64,000 bases of DNA from Exiguobacterium sp. s122 (GTDB lineage: Bacteria > Bacillota > Bacilli > Exiguobacteriales > Exiguobacteriaceae), in NCBI RefSeq assembly GCF_018618475.1, contig NZ_JACSMD010000001.1, forward strand, positions 992,001-1,056,000, in the 5' to 3' direction. This document shows, in pieces, positions 15,979-25,204 of the stretch. Every line of letters begins with the position of its first letter. Position 1 is the first letter of the stretch. The position numbers and the translations under genes were made by a program. The notes beneath the pieces were generated by a model that was not told the origin of the DNA, did no database searches, and saw nothing but the letters and a program-made list of their open reading frames with translations.

Positions 15979-16313
15979 TTTGGATTAACTTAGGCATCGT
16001 CGTGCTCGCGCTCGCCGGGCTCGGCTTGTACGGTTTTCTTCTATACAAAAAGAAGATGTCAGGTGACGTGCGTCGCGTCAAGCGTCTGACGGAACGGTTT
16101 CAAATTCGCATCAATGTGATTCAACAGTTGATTGATGAGATTAAACGTCACGTCGATACAGTGAACGCATCGATTGGCGAAATGAAACGTCTGTCGGTGA
16201 AAGTGAAGACAGAATCGGTCGAATTAAAGGATGCGTCGGTCAGTTTAACAAAAGAAATCAAACGGACCGCAGGAATTGAAAGCACGCCCGTTTCCACTGA
16301 GAGCAAAATATGA
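15975..16313 (+). CDS. Small membrane-anchored coiled-coil protein, unknown function
   Basis: I do not recognise this 112-residue protein. It has one N-terminal membrane segment (residues about 4-24, WINLGIVVLALAGLGLYGFL), a basic KKK stop-transfer patch, then a predicted amphipathic coiled coil (residues 35-95) rich in heptad Val, Leu and Ile. The layout resembles DUF948-type proteins. It overlaps aroK by four bases, with AAGGAGGAGAAGGA as ribosome binding site, so it is translated with aroK. It occupies the aroK-gcvT gap. Confidence 0.75.
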   Translation: MIWINLGIVVLALAGLGLYGFLLYKKKMSGDVRRVKRLTERFQIRINVIQQLIDEIKRHVDTVNASIGEMKRLSVKVKTESVELKDASVSLTKEIKRTAGIESTPVSTESKI

Positions 16314-16319
16314 AATAAT

Positions 16320-16357
16320 GAGGATGAAAACGTTTTCGTTTTCATCCTCTTTCTTTT
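16320..16357 (+). terminator. Terminator ending the comG-aroK operon
   Basis: Stem GAGGATGAAAAC / GTTTTCATCCTC with a six-base loop, followed by a T-rich run. Confidence 0.9.
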
Positions 16358-16418
16358 TTGCTCGTTTAAGACTAGGCAGCACGAATAAAAATTGATAGAG
16401 TGATAGTGAAAACGAAAT

Positions 16419-16432
16419 ATTTCATTTGAAAT
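16419..16432. promoter_or_regulatory. Inverted repeat upstream of gcvT
   Basis: ATTTCA-TT-TGAAAT in an AT-rich gap of 105 bases between the upstream terminator and gcvT. It may be an operator. I found no glycine riboswitch motifs here. Confidence 0.3.
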
Positions 16433-16462
16433 TTATTTTTATGTTCGGGATTGGGGGATAAT

Positions 16463-17536
16463 ATGGAGAAAGTTACGCTTAAACGTACGCCTTTGTATGA
16501 CTTAATCGCACCGAAGGCGAAAATGGTGGAGTTTGCGGGGTTTGATATGCCGATTATGTTCTCGTCGTTTAAAGAGGAACATATGGCTGTCCGAGAAAAA
16601 GTCGGGATGTTCGACGTCTCGCACATGGGGGAAATTCGGATTGAAGGGCCGGATGCGTTACAAAACGTTCAGCGGCTCGTGACGAATGATGTGTCAAAAC
16701 TTCAAATCGGTCAGGCTCAATACAATTTGTTTTGTTTGCCTGACGGGGGAGTCGTCGATGACTTGCTCGTCTATCGTCTTGACGAAGATGCGTTTTGGCT
16801 CGTCGTCAATGCATCGAATATCGAGAAGGACGTCGCGCACGTCAACACGTACGTCGAAGGGGACGTGACCGTGACGAATGAGTCGGATGCTTACGGGCAG
16901 ATTGCCATTCAAGGACCGAAAGCAGAGGAAGTGCTAGCAAAATTAACCGACTTGCCGCTCGGCGAGATTAAATTCTTCCGCTTCCTCACCGGGAACGTCG
17001 CGGGTGTGACGACAATCGTCTCTCGAAGTGGATATACAGGGGAAGATGGTTTCGAGCTCTATGCGCGTGCAGAACAGATCGGCCAAATTTGGTCGGCACT
17101 CGAAACGGAACAAGTGACACCGTGTGGGCTCGGTTCACGCGACACGTTGCGATTTGAGGCGTGTCTCCCGCTATATGGTCATGAACTCGATGAGACGGTC
17201 TCACCGTTTGAGGCGAACGTGAACTTTGCGGTCAAACTTGATACAGACTTCATCGGAAAAGACGCCCTCGTGAAACAAAAAGAAGACATTCCACGCCGTT
17301 TGATTGGCTTGAGACTACTTGGCCGGGGGATTGCCCGTCAAGGCGCGACAGTTGAGTTTGACGGAGAGACGATTGGCGTCGTCACAACGGGGACGATGCC
17401 ACCGACCGTGAATGAGTCGATTGCCTGGGCCCGGATCGATCGTCGCTTCGTGGAAGAGACGAATTTCGTCGTCGATGTCCGAGGGAAGAAAATAGAAGCC
17501 GAACGCATTCCGACACCATTTTATAAACGTAAATGA
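16463..17536 (+). CDS. gcvT: Aminomethyltransferase, glycine cleavage system T protein
   Basis: A 357-residue enzyme moving the aminomethyl carbon from lipoyl-H protein to tetrahydrofolate, releasing ammonia. The family features DVSHMGEIRI, RSGYTGEDGFELY and the C-terminal barrel with TTGTMPPTV are in order, and length is normal. The ATG at 16463 follows TTGGGGGAT; an in-frame ATG at 16451 lacks a site. It heads gcvT-gcvPA-gcvPB. gcvH and a glycine-system lpd are not in the window (lpdV here is in the bkd cluster). Confidence 0.95.
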   Translation: MEKVTLKRTPLYDLIAPKAKMVEFAGFDMPIMFSSFKEEHMAVREKVGMFDVSHMGEIRIEGPDALQNVQRLVTNDVSKLQIGQAQYNLFCLPDGGVVDDLLVYRLDEDAFWLVVNASNIEKDVAHVNTYVEGDVTVTNESDAYGQIAIQGPKAEEVLAKLTDLPLGEIKFFRFLTGNVAGVTTIVSRSGYTGEDGFELYARAEQIGQIWSALETEQVTPCGLGSRDTLRFEACLPLYGHELDETVSPFEANVNFAVKLDTDFIGKDALVKQKEDIPRRLIGLRLLGRGIARQGATVEFDGETIGVVTTGTMPPTVNESIAWARIDRRFVEETNFVVDVRGKKIEAERIPTPFYKRK

Positions 17537-17552
17537 TACAGGGGGATTCAGA

Positions 17553-18896
17553 ATGAACAGAATGGAATTTCGCTATTTACCGATGACAGAACAAGATGAG
17601 CGGGACATGTTGCAGACGATTGGCGTCGATTCGATTGACGACTTGCTCGAAGACATTCCGGCTTCGCTCCGCGAATCCGCGTCACTATCCGCCATCGGGG
17701 CACCGTTACCTGAAGTGGACCTCGTTCGTCATATGACGAAACTTGCTGAGAAGAATATGCATACGAAATCGCACCCAAGCTTCCTTGGCGCGGGGATGTA
17801 CGATCATTTGTCACCGAGTGTCATGAACCATATGCTGCTTCGCTCTGAGTTTTACACGGCATACACGCCGTATCAACCTGAAATCTCACAAGGAGAACTT
17901 CAGGCCATGTTCGAGTTTCAGACGATGATCTGTGAACTAACGGGCATGGACGTTGCCAATTCGTCGATGTATGACGGCATCACATCGCTCGCTGAGGCGA
18001 CGTACCTCGCGAGCGCGCACACGAAGAAGAAACGTGTTGTCGTATCAGGTGCGGTTCACCCTGAAGCGAAAGATGTCATTCGAACGTATGCAGGTGGACC
18101 AGGACTTGACGTCGAGGTAACCGAAGTCGTCGATGGATTGACTTCGACCGAACTCGACTTGACGGACGCATCCTGCCTCGTCGTCCAATATCCAAACTTT
18201 TACGGACGTGTCGAAGATTTGGCCGCACTCGCGAAAGTCGCGCATGATGCCGGTGCCCTTCTCGTCGTTTCGAGCAACCCGCTCGCTTTAGGTGTGCTCG
18301 AATCGCCAGGAGCGCTCGGTGCCGACATCACAGTCGGTGACGCGCAACCGTTCGGGATTCCACAGAGCTTCGGTGGTCCGTCATGCGGTTACTTCGCCGT
18401 CAAAAAAGCGCTCATGCGTAAATTACCAGGACGTCTTGTCGGTCAGACGGTCGACGAGGACGGAAAACGAGGATTCGTTTTGACGCTTCAAGCACGTGAA
18501 CAGCATATCCGCCGCGACAAAGCGACGTCTAACATCTGTTCGAACCAAGCACTAAACGCACTCGCTGCATCGATCACGATGTCGGCACTCGGGAAATATG
18601 GGATTCGTGATATGGCAATCCGCAACATGCAGACGGCGCACTATATGAAAGAGTCTCTCAAGGCAGCCGGGTATGCCGTGATTGATGAAGGCCCGATGTT
18701 CAACGAGTTCGTCGTCGACTTCGGTGTCGATGCCGACGACGTGTCGCGTCACTTGCTTGACCATGGCATCATCGGCGGGCTACCGCTTGGGACGTATGAA
18801 TCGGAACGACGCACTCAGATGCTCATCTGTGCGACGGAGCTCCGGACGAAAGAAGAGATTGATGGGTTTATCGAAGTGGTTGGGGGGATGAACTGA
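17553..18896 (+). CDS. gcvPA: Glycine dehydrogenase (decarboxylating) subunit 1
   Basis: A 447-residue PLP-fold protein, the N-terminal half of the split P protein that decarboxylates glycine. [17 protein letters not shown] and [15 protein letters not shown] are strongly conserved in this subunit. It forms a heterodimer with GcvPB, which carries the PLP lysine. The gene starts 16 bases after gcvT behind AGGGGGATT and shares one base with gcvPB. Confidence 0.95.
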   Translation: MNRMEFRYLPMTEQDERDMLQTIGVDSIDDLLEDIPASLRESASLSAIGAPLPEVDLVRHMTKLAEKNMHTKSHPSFLGAGMYDHLSPSVMNHMLLRSEFYTAYTPYQPEISQGELQAMFEFQTMICELTGMDVANSSMYDGITSLAEATYLASAHTKKKRVVVSGAVHPEAKDVIRTYAGGPGLDVEVTEVVDGLTSTELDLTDASCLVVQYPNFYGRVEDLAALAKVAHDAGALLVVSSNPLALGVLESPGALGADITVGDAQPFGIPQSFGGPSCGYFAVKKALMRKLPGRLVGQTVDEDGKRGFVLTLQAREQHIRRDKATSNICSNQALNALAASITMSALGKYGIRDMAIRNMQTAHYMKESLKAAGYAVIDEGPMFNEFVVDFGVDADDVSRHLLDHGIIGGLPLGTYESERRTQMLICATELRTKEEIDGFIEVVGGMN

Positions 18897-20371
18897 TGCA
18901 ACACGAACAAACGCTCATTTTTGAAGTATCACGCGCCGGCCGGACAGGTTACAACCTACCGACACCGACTGTGCCAGAAGTCGATTTAGAATCACTTTTG
19001 CCAGCCTCGATGATTCGGACGCAAGTAGCCGAATTACCAGAAGTATCAGAACTTGACGTCGTTCGACACTATACGTCGCTCTCGACGCGGAACCATGGTG
19101 TGGATTCCGGTTTTTATCCGCTCGGGTCTTGTACGATGAAATACAACCCGAAAGTGAATGAAGATATGGCGCGTCTTCCTGGGTTCGCTCATATCCATCC
19201 GCTCCAACCGATCGAGTCGGTACAAGGCGCGCTTGAGATGATGGTCGACCTTCAAGAGAAACTGGCCGAGATCACGGGAATGGATGAAGTGACGCTCCAA
19301 CCTGCAGCCGGTGCCCATGGGGAATGGACAGGCCTCATGTTGATTAAAGCGTTCCATCATCATAACGGGGACGTGCAACGGACGAAAGTACTCGTCCCGG
19401 ACTCTGCGCACGGCACGAACCCGGCTTCGGCTGTCGTCGCCGGATTTGAGACGGTGACGGTCAAGTCGGATGAGCGTGGCCTCGTCGACTTGGATGATTT
19501 GAAAGCAAAAGTCGGGGAGGATACGGCTGCTTTAATGCTGACGAACCCGAACACGCTCGGCTTGTTCGAAGCGGACATTCTTGAAATTAGTAAAGTTGTG
19601 CACGAGGCAGGCGGTAAATTGTATTATGACGGCGCCAACTCGAACGCGATTCTCGGCATCGCCCGTCCTGGGGACATGGGTTTTGACGTCGTCCACTTGA
19701 ACTTGCACAAGACGTTCACGGGCCCGCACGGTGGCGGTGGACCAGGATCTGGCCCAGTCGGCGTCAAACGCGACTTGATTCCGTATTTGCCGACACCGAT
19801 CGTTCGTAAAGCCGATTCTGGTTATACGCTCGACTACGATCGTCCGCAGTCGATCGGCCGGATCAAACCGTTCTACGGAAACTTCGGGATTAACGTCCGG
19901 GCGTATAGCTACATCAAAACGATGGGCGCCGAAGGGTTGACGCGCGTATCGCGTGAAGCCGTCTTGAACGCCAACTATATGTTCGCGCGACTAAAAGATG
20001 CGTTCGACGTGCCGTACGACACGTATTGCAAGCACGAGTTCGTCTTGTCCGGAAAACGTCAAAAAGCGCTCGGCGTCCGTACGCTCGATATCGCCAAACG
20101 CCTGCTCGACTTCGGGTACCATCCGCCGACGATCTACTTCCCGCTCAACGTCGAGGAGTGTATCATGGTCGAGCCGACGGAGACCGAGTCGAAAGAGACG
20201 CTTGACGCGTTCTGTGATGCGATGCTTCAAATTGTGAAAGAAGCTGAAGAGAACCCGGAAATCGTCCAGACGGCGCCGCATACGACCGTCGTCAAACGAC
20301 TTGACGAGACGCTCGCTGCACGGAAACCGGTGTTGAAATATGAGCACCGCCAACCTTCCTCAATCAATTGA
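18896..20371 (+). CDS. gcvPB: Glycine dehydrogenase (decarboxylating) subunit 2
   Basis: A 491-residue subunit carrying the PLP-binding lysine in [18 protein letters not shown] (near residue 270) and the [11 protein letters not shown]-contact segment. Together with GcvPA it forms the P protein of glycine cleavage. Normal length. Starts at the A of the gcvPA stop codon, so translation is coupled. A long hairpin terminator follows. Confidence 0.95.
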   Translation: MQHEQTLIFEVSRAGRTGYNLPTPTVPEVDLESLLPASMIRTQVAELPEVSELDVVRHYTSLSTRNHGVDSGFYPLGSCTMKYNPKVNEDMARLPGFAHIHPLQPIESVQGALEMMVDLQEKLAEITGMDEVTLQPAAGAHGEWTGLMLIKAFHHHNGDVQRTKVLVPDSAHGTNPASAVVAGFETVTVKSDERGLVDLDDLKAKVGEDTAALMLTNPNTLGLFEADILEISKVVHEAGGKLYYDGANSNAILGIARPGDMGFDVVHLNLHKTFTGPHGGGGPGSGPVGVKRDLIPYLPTPIVRKADSGYTLDYDRPQSIGRIKPFYGNFGINVRAYSYIKTMGAEGLTRVSREAVLNANYMFARLKDAFDVPYDTYCKHEFVLSGKRQKALGVRTLDIAKRLLDFGYHPPTIYFPLNVEECIMVEPTETESKETLDAFCDAMLQIVKEAEENPEIVQTAPHTTVVKRLDETLAARKPVLKYEHRQPSSIN

Positions 20372-20377
20372 ACGAAG

Positions 20378-20412
20378 ACAAGGCCCATTCACGTCACGTG
20401 AGTGGGCCTTGT
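20378..20412 (+). terminator. Hairpin after gcvPB
   Basis: 15-bp stem ACAAGGCCCATTCAC / GTGAGTGGGCCTTGT with a five-base loop. No T-run follows directly. Confidence 0.7.
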
Positions 20413-20417
20413 GGCAT

Positions 20418-20449
20418 AAAAAGACCGATTCTCTAAGTTGAGAATCGGT
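20418..20449 (-). terminator. Terminator of yqhL (minus strand)
   Basis: Perfect 10-bp stem ACCGATTCTC / GAGAATCGGT. The AAAAA run to its left reads as TTTTT on the minus strand, placing it after the yqhL stop. Confidence 0.82.
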
Positions 20450-20457
20450 ACAGTCGG

Positions 20458-20838
20458 TTAATCTTTTTTAATTTTGCCCTTCCAGTTCTTGAAGCCGCCT
20501 TCGAGCATATAGACGTCCGTGAACCCGTTCTTCAACAAGAGCTTCGCCGCTTGATTTGAGCGCGATTTCCCTTGGCAGTACATGAGGACGGGTTGGTCTT
20601 TGCGAAGCTCTTTCATCCGTAGCTTCATCTGACCGACCGGGATGTTTCGCGCGCCGATAATATGACCGCCTTTATATTCGTTCGGTTCGCGGACGTCAAT
20701 CAATTGCCCTTTTCGGAGCGAGGCCCGGAATTCTTCTTGCTTCATCTTTTTCAAACCGCGCGCTGGCATGAAGCGCCAGACGATGTATGCGATGAGTGCA
20801 CCCCATAGGATGATGACGAGGATTGTTTCGATTCCCAT
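20458..20838 (-). CDS. yqhL: Membrane-anchored rhodanese-like protein
   Basis: A 126-residue protein. One N-terminal membrane helix (residues 3-22) is followed by a single rhodanese domain. Active-site loop MYCQGKSRS holds the catalytic Cys near residue 88; DVREPNEYKGGHI is the other hallmark. It should transfer sulfane sulfur, or act as a phosphate/arsenate-like relay, at the inner face of the membrane. Matches B. subtilis YqhL in place. The lipoate ligase gene yqhM that follows it in B. subtilis is absent. Divergent from mntR. Confidence 0.9.
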   Translation of the reverse strand: MGIETILVIILWGALIAYIVWRFMPARGLKKMKQEEFRASLRKGQLIDVREPNEYKGGHIIGARNIPVGQMKLRMKELRKDQPVLMYCQGKSRSNQAAKLLLKNGFTDVYMLEGGFKNWKGKIKKD

Positions 20839-21001
20839 TGCTGTTCTTCCTTTCTCAACTTAAGTTACCACCATTCATTATAAAGAAGATAAGGTCATGA
20901 GACAATGATGGACTGACCGATTTCCGCCTCAAGCTTCCGGTTTGCTAGTTGTTACGCTAAAATAGAGATTGGAGAATGGAACTGAAGGGGAGGCTACGCC
21001 C

Positions 21002-21433
21002 ATGCCGACACCGAGTATGGAAGATTATTTAGAACGAATCTATTTATTGATGGAGGAGAAAGGGTATGCCCGAGTATCCGACATCGCGGAACATTTAGGG
21101 GTACACCCTTCCTCAGTCACAAAGATGGTCCAAAAGCTTGATCGGGAAGGCTATTTGGTATACGAAAAGTATCGTGGCCTCATGTTGACGAACAAAGGTC
21201 AAAAGATTGGGAAGCGGCTAGTCGAGCGTCATACGATGTTGGAGTCGTTTCTCCGGCTTATCGGAGCGGACGAAGCGCACGTCTACGAAGACGTGGAAGG
21301 CATCGAGCATCATTTGAGCTCGGATACACTTGACTGCATGACAGGATTTGTCGAGTTTTTCGAGGATAAACCTGAACTGATGGAGCAGTTTCATGAGTTC
21401 CAACAACAGCGTCGCACACAAGATGAATCGTGA
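21002..21433 (+). CDS. mntR: Manganese-responsive transcription repressor MntR
   Basis: A 143-residue DtxR-family regulator that represses manganese uptake when Mn(II) is plentiful. Starting at ATG 21002 (AAGGGGAGG at 20985-20993), all manganese ligands of B. subtilis MntR fall at identical positions: Asp8, Glu11, His77, Glu99, Glu102 and His103. The winged helix ([22 protein letters not shown]) is highly conserved. An upstream in-frame start would add 11 non-family residues. No MntR box was recognised in front of the gene itself. Confidence 0.95.
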   Translation: MPTPSMEDYLERIYLLMEEKGYARVSDIAEHLGVHPSSVTKMVQKLDREGYLVYEKYRGLMLTNKGQKIGKRLVERHTMLESFLRLIGADEAHVYEDVEGIEHHLSSDTLDCMTGFVEFFEDKPELMEQFHEFQQQRRTQDES

Positions 21434-21438
21434 AAGTC

Positions 21439-21470
21439 AGGCATCGGTCGTCGCACCGGTGCCTTCTTTT
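21439..21470 (+). terminator. Terminator after mntR
   Basis: Stem AGGCATCGGT / ACCGGTGCCT (one G-T pair), six-base loop, then TCTTTT. Confidence 0.8.
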
Positions 21471-21486
21471 AAGATGAAATTCTATT

Positions 21487-21551
21487 AAAACCGAACATTA
21501 AAAACATTGGAAAGAATAATGTATAGTTTTTCGATGATTCTATGTTAGAAT
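21487..21551 (+). promoter_or_regulatory. PurR box candidate and promoter of hpt
   Basis: AAAACCGAACATT (21487-21499) matches every position of the Firmicute PurBox consensus AWWWCCGAACWWT. An extended -10 element TGTTAGAAT lies at 21543-21551. The expected inverted second box is weak here. Confidence 0.5.
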
Positions 21552-21584
21552 GAGGGCTGGATCGAATGAATAGGGGGTGACGGC

Positions 21585-22130
21585 GTGTCATGCGCCGACG
21601 GGATGGATATTCAAATTAAAGGAAAACTGTTTGACGAAAACCAAATTAAGCATCGTGTGAGAGAGCTCGCGGAGCAGATTGAGCGGGATGCCGCGGGGAC
21701 GCCAATCGTCCTCGTCGCCGTCTTGAAAGGGTCGATGGTGTTTGCGGCCGATTTGATGCGGGAGATGAACGGGAGCGTCCAACTCGACACGGTCGCGGCC
21801 TCTTCCTACGGCAAAAAAACGGTATCAAGCGGCAACGTCCAATTACGAAAAGATCTTGACTTGGATGTGGAAGGCAAATATGTCGTCATCATCGAAGATA
21901 TTATCGATACGGGGCAGACGCTCAAATTTTTGTGCCAGCATATGACGCTGCATCAACCGGGCGAGTTGAAAATTTGTACGCTTCTCGATAAACCGGCCCG
22001 TCGACTCGTCAAACTTGACGCGGACTATGTCGGGTTTGAGATTCCGGACGAGTTTGTGATTGGCTACGGGATTGACTACGCCGAACAATATCGCAACTTA
22101 CCGTATATCGGTTTTGTGGAGACAGAATAA
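21585..22130 (+). CDS. hpt: Hypoxanthine phosphoribosyltransferase
   Basis: A 181-residue purine salvage enzyme joining hypoxanthine or guanine to PRPP. The PRPP-binding motif VVIIEDIIDTGQTL lies near residues 100-113. VLKGSMVFAADL forms the early loop, and YVGFEIPDEFVIGYGIDYAE is the purine-binding end. GTG at 21585 is preceded by AGGGGGTGA; ATG at 21603 is an alternative start giving a protein closer to average length. It is not beside tilS or ftsH, where the main hpt gene usually lies, so it may be a second copy. A perfect PurBox-like site is upstream. Confidence 0.9.
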   Translation: MSCADGMDIQIKGKLFDENQIKHRVRELAEQIERDAAGTPIVLVAVLKGSMVFAADLMREMNGSVQLDTVAASSYGKKTVSSGNVQLRKDLDLDVEGKYVVIIEDIIDTGQTLKFLCQHMTLHQPGELKICTLLDKPARRLVKLDADYVGFEIPDEFVIGYGIDYAEQYRNLPYIGFVETE

Positions 22131-22170
22131 AAAACAGGAGGTGACACGGTGATGTGTCCCTCCTGTTTTA
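22127..22170. terminator. Bidirectional terminator between hpt and yqhP
   Basis: Stem AAAACAGGAGG-TGACAC / GTGTC-CCTCCTGTTTT with A and T runs on the flanks. It overlaps the last codon of yqhP. Confidence 0.85.
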
Positions 22171-22578
22171 CATATTCGCTTTTTTCTTCTTCTTGCCTTT
22201 TTTTCCTTCGATGACGGTAAGCGTCGGTCGATCCGTCCGATTCAAGGCAGTCCGTTTCGACAGTTTCGTCACGTTCGAACCGGGCTTTTGTTTCGCTTTT
22301 TTCTTCGCGGCCGCGGATGGTTTAACTTGTGGGCTGTTCGGACGTTGCATCCGTTTTTTCGAGGCTTGCGCCGTCTTCCGGTAACGCATGTCTTCAGCAG
22401 AGATTTTAGGCGCCATGAACACTCGGTAAATCACATAAAAGATTAACCCGAAAATCCCAATGAAAAGCAACTGTCTGAACAAACGACCGGGATCGGTCGC
22501 GAGCATATGCCCGACACCGATGAAACCCAAAATAAATACGATGGTCGCCGCGGTCGAGCCGATTCTTTGTCTGATCAT
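22168..22578 (-). CDS. yqhP: YqhP/SA1362 family membrane protein
   Basis: A 136-residue protein with two N-terminal membrane helices (residues 9-27 and 36-54) followed by a long, very basic cytoplasmic tail ending in GKKGKKKKKANM. It corresponds to the SA1362/YqhP family of Firmicutes, whose function is unknown. It lies directly downstream of yqhQ on the same strand, as in B. subtilis. The Lys/Arg-rich tail could contact RNA or acidic lipid, but this is speculation. Confidence 0.8.
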   Translation of the reverse strand: MIRQRIGSTAATIVFILGFIGVGHMLATDPGRLFRQLLFIGIFGLIFYVIYRVFMAPKISAEDMRYRKTAQASKKRMQRPNSPQVKPSAAAKKKAKQKPGSNVTKLSKRTALNRTDRPTLTVIEGKKGKKKKKANM

Positions 22579-22593
22579 GGCGTTTCCTCCTCT

Positions 22594-23535
22594 TTAACCC
22601 TCTCTCTTAACGGACGGTTGAATGGTTTCGGCGCGTTCCCACGTTTCGAACGCCTCAATGGCGACTTGAATCTGTTCATCGTTCGGCTCCCGTGTCGTCA
22701 ATAACTGAAGCGACAGCCCAGGCTTGCCGAGAACAGATAAATAGCGATGTTCGCGAAAACGGTTCGTGAATTGAAGAACTTCAAATGAGATGCCGATGAC
22801 GACCGGCAACAGTGCGATGCGACTGACGAGTCGGACCCAGAGCGGATCGATTGGGACGATCATATAAACACCGATACCGACGAATACGGTGAACAAGATG
22901 AAACTTGAACCGCAACGATAGTGTAATCGTGAGCTCGTGCGGACGTTTTCCACCGTAATTGGTCGGCCAGACTCGTAACAATTAATGACTTTATGCTCGG
23001 CGCCGTGATATTGGAACACACGCTTGATGAGCGGGGTCAACGAAATCAAATACAAATAGCTGAGCAGTAATATTAATTTTATTCCCCCTTCGAGGAGGTT
23101 TTGAATCACATGACCGGACAATGCCGGCACGCTTTGGAACATGGCGGCTAAAAGTGCCGGGGTGACGTTGAAGATGAGCTTCCCGAAAATGTACGAAATG
23201 ACGCCGACGATGGCGATCATGAGCACCATAAAGATGTTTTGTTTTTTTTCAGGTTTTTCGACTGCATCTTCGCTCGGGTCGACATCGTACCGATCACTCG
23301 CGAACGTCATATGGGCGGAGCCGTTCTTTAACGATTCATATAACGCCACGATGCCGCGCAAAAAGGGTACTTTCTTCAGAGATTGGACCCAAGGCACGAG
23401 GATACGAGGTTGACTGAACGTCTCGACCGACCCGTCTTTCCGTCGAATCGCCGAAGCGCTCTCGCTCCGTCCTTGAAACATCACGCCTTCAACGAGTGCT
23501 TGCCCGCCGACAGGGATGGATGGTTTAGTTGTCAT
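22594..23535 (-). CDS. yqhQ: DUF1385 membrane protein YqhQ
   Basis: A 313-residue polytopic protein of the DUF1385 family. It starts with PVGGQALVEGVMFQGRSES, and YHGAEHKVINCYESG with its HGAEHK block is the family hallmark, suggesting a metal or cofactor site facing the cytoplasm. Four or five membrane segments lie around it. Function is not established. It precedes yqhP by 15 bases and is divergent from aroQ. Confidence 0.92.
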   Translation of the reverse strand: MTTKPSIPVGGQALVEGVMFQGRSESASAIRRKDGSVETFSQPRILVPWVQSLKKVPFLRGIVALYESLKNGSAHMTFASDRYDVDPSEDAVEKPEKKQNIFMVLMIAIVGVISYIFGKLIFNVTPALLAAMFQSVPALSGHVIQNLLEGGIKLILLLSYLYLISLTPLIKRVFQYHGAEHKVINCYESGRPITVENVRTSSRLHYRCGSSFILFTVFVGIGVYMIVPIDPLWVRLVSRIALLPVVIGISFEVLQFTNRFREHRYLSVLGKPGLSLQLLTTREPNDEQIQVAIEAFETWERAETIQPSVKREG

Positions 23536-23674
23536 ACAGTTTCCTCGATTCTAGCAGTAGTATAGTTGAATTATACCGTGATTCGGTAGAAAAACGAAAC
23601 CTTAGGTGACTCGATTCACGCACACTGTGTAAATTTGATACAATAGAAGCGACTTGACGAAGGGGGAATGAGGG

Positions 23675-24112
23675 GTGCGTATTCTTGTGTTGAACGGGCC
23701 GAACTTGAATTTGCTAGGGAGACGAGAGCCGGACGTGTACGGTGACGTGTCGTTGAAAGGACTTGCGAGTGAACTGATGCTCGCTGCACCGGACGATGTG
23801 GAGCTGACATTCGTCCAATCGAACCATGAAGGCGCATTGCTCGATGCGTTGCATGAAGCGTTCGATTATGAGGGAATCATTTTTAATGCCGGAGCCTATA
23901 CGCATACGTCCATCGCACTCCGTGATGCCATCGCGGCCATTTCTGCCCCTGTCGTCGAAGTACATATCTCGAACGTGCATGCGCGTGAGTCGTTCCGGCA
24001 TGAATCGAAACTTGCCGCTGTTTGTCTCGGTGTCATCAGCGGATTCGGCTTGACGAGTTATACGCTCGCGTTGCACGCATTAATCGAACATTGGAGGAAT
24101 CGACATGATTGA
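23675..24112 (+). CDS. aroQ: 3-dehydroquinate dehydratase, type II
   Basis: A 145-residue dodecameric enzyme of the shikimate pathway, removing water from 3-dehydroquinate. The N-terminal LNGPNLNLLGRREPDVYG includes the catalytic Tyr and Arg. NAGAYTHTSIALRDA and EVHISNVHARE complete the active site. GTG start preceded by GAAGGGGGAATGAGG. It overlaps the downstream peptidase gene by eight bases. Same place as B. subtilis yqhS. Confidence 0.95.
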   Translation: MRILVLNGPNLNLLGRREPDVYGDVSLKGLASELMLAAPDDVELTFVQSNHEGALLDALHEAFDYEGIIFNAGAYTHTSIALRDAIAAISAPVVEVHISNVHARESFRHESKLAAVCLGVISGFGLTSYTLALHALIEHWRNRHD

Positions 24113-25175
24113 ACGCGTCAATAAGTTACAACAGACATTAGCTACAAACGGAATCGACGGACTCCTCGTGACGAAACGCGAGAATATTCGTTACTTGTCT
24201 GGATTTACCGGTTCAAGTGGTGTCATCTTGATTACGCCGGCATCGGCAAGTTTTATTACCGATTTCCGGTATACAGAGCAAGCGGCGAGCCAAGTGAAAG
24301 GCTATTCGATTGTCGAACTCAAAACGTCGCTCGTTAAATCGGTCGCGGAAATTGTTAGTGGCGAATCTCTGCAACGCCTTGGGATTGAGCAGGACGACAT
24401 GACGGTCGGTACGTATCGTACGTATGAAAAGGAAGTGACGGCAACGCTCGTCGAGACGTCAGGAATCGTGGAAAAGCTACGCTTGATTAAGGATGAGTCA
24501 GAGCTTAAGATAATGAAGGAAGCTGCGGCGATTGCGGATTCGGCTTTCGAGCATATCCAAACGTTCATTCGTCCGGGTCGCACAGAAAAAGAAGTCGCGA
24601 ACGAACTTGAGATGTTTATGCGCGGTCAAGGCGCCGACTCCTCGTCGTTTGATATGATTGTCGCTTCAGGCTGGCGGTCGGCACTCCCGCACGGTGTGGC
24701 GAGTGATAAGGTGATCGAGTCGGGAGAACTCGTCACACTCGATTTCGGTGCCTATTATAAAGGGTACTGCTCGGACATCACTCGGACACTCGCAGTTGGC
24801 GCCATCTCAGACGAACTGCGTAACATATACGATACGGTGCTCGAGGCACAGCTCGCAGGCGTAGCCGGGACGAAAGCGGGGATTTCGGGAATCGAGGCGG
24901 ACGCGTTGACGCGTGACGTCATCAAAGATGCTGGATACGGTGAATATTTCGGCCACTCGACTGGGCATGGACTCGGGATGGAAGTACACGAGGCGCCAGG
25001 ACTGTCGTTCCGTTCTGAGACGATTCTCGAACCGGGTATGGTCGTCACGATTGAGCCGGGCATTTATATCGCCGGTGTCGGCGGTTGTCGCATCGAGGAC
25101 GATGTCGTGATCACCGAGGACGGATGTGTTCGCCTCACGCAATCGCCAAAAGAATTAATCACCATCGAAGCGTAA
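24105..25175 (+). CDS. yqhT: Xaa-Pro peptidase (M24 family)
   Basis: A 356-residue M24B metallopeptidase cleaving X-Pro bonds. An N-terminal creatinase-type domain (TKRENIRYLSGFTGSSG) precedes the pita-bread catalytic domain. The five metal ligands lie in TLDFGAYYKGYCSDITRT, GHSTGHGLGMEVHEAP, TIEPGIYIAG and GCRIEDDV. Corresponds to B. subtilis YqhT, upstream of efp. Probably co-transcribed with aroQ and efp (gap of 29 bases to efp). Confidence 0.94.
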   Translation: MIERVNKLQQTLATNGIDGLLVTKRENIRYLSGFTGSSGVILITPASASFITDFRYTEQAASQVKGYSIVELKTSLVKSVAEIVSGESLQRLGIEQDDMTVGTYRTYEKEVTATLVETSGIVEKLRLIKDESELKIMKEAAAIADSAFEHIQTFIRPGRTEKEVANELEMFMRGQGADSSSFDMIVASGWRSALPHGVASDKVIESGELVTLDFGAYYKGYCSDITRTLAVGAISDELRNIYDTVLEAQLAGVAGTKAGISGIEADALTRDVIKDAGYGEYFGHSTGHGLGMEVHEAPGLSFRSETILEPGMVVTIEPGIYIAGVGGCRIEDDVVITEDGCVRLTQSPKELITIEA

Positions 25176-25204
25176 GCTTCATTTGACATTAGGAGGAACT
25201 TAAC

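Noticed and set aside
20418-20449. Two adjacent hairpins after gcvPB considered as a T-box or attenuator
   Set aside because: They are better explained as converging terminators of gcvPB and yqhL.
20839-21001. MntR box in the yqhL-mntR divergent region
   Set aside because: No palindrome resembling the MntR consensus was found.
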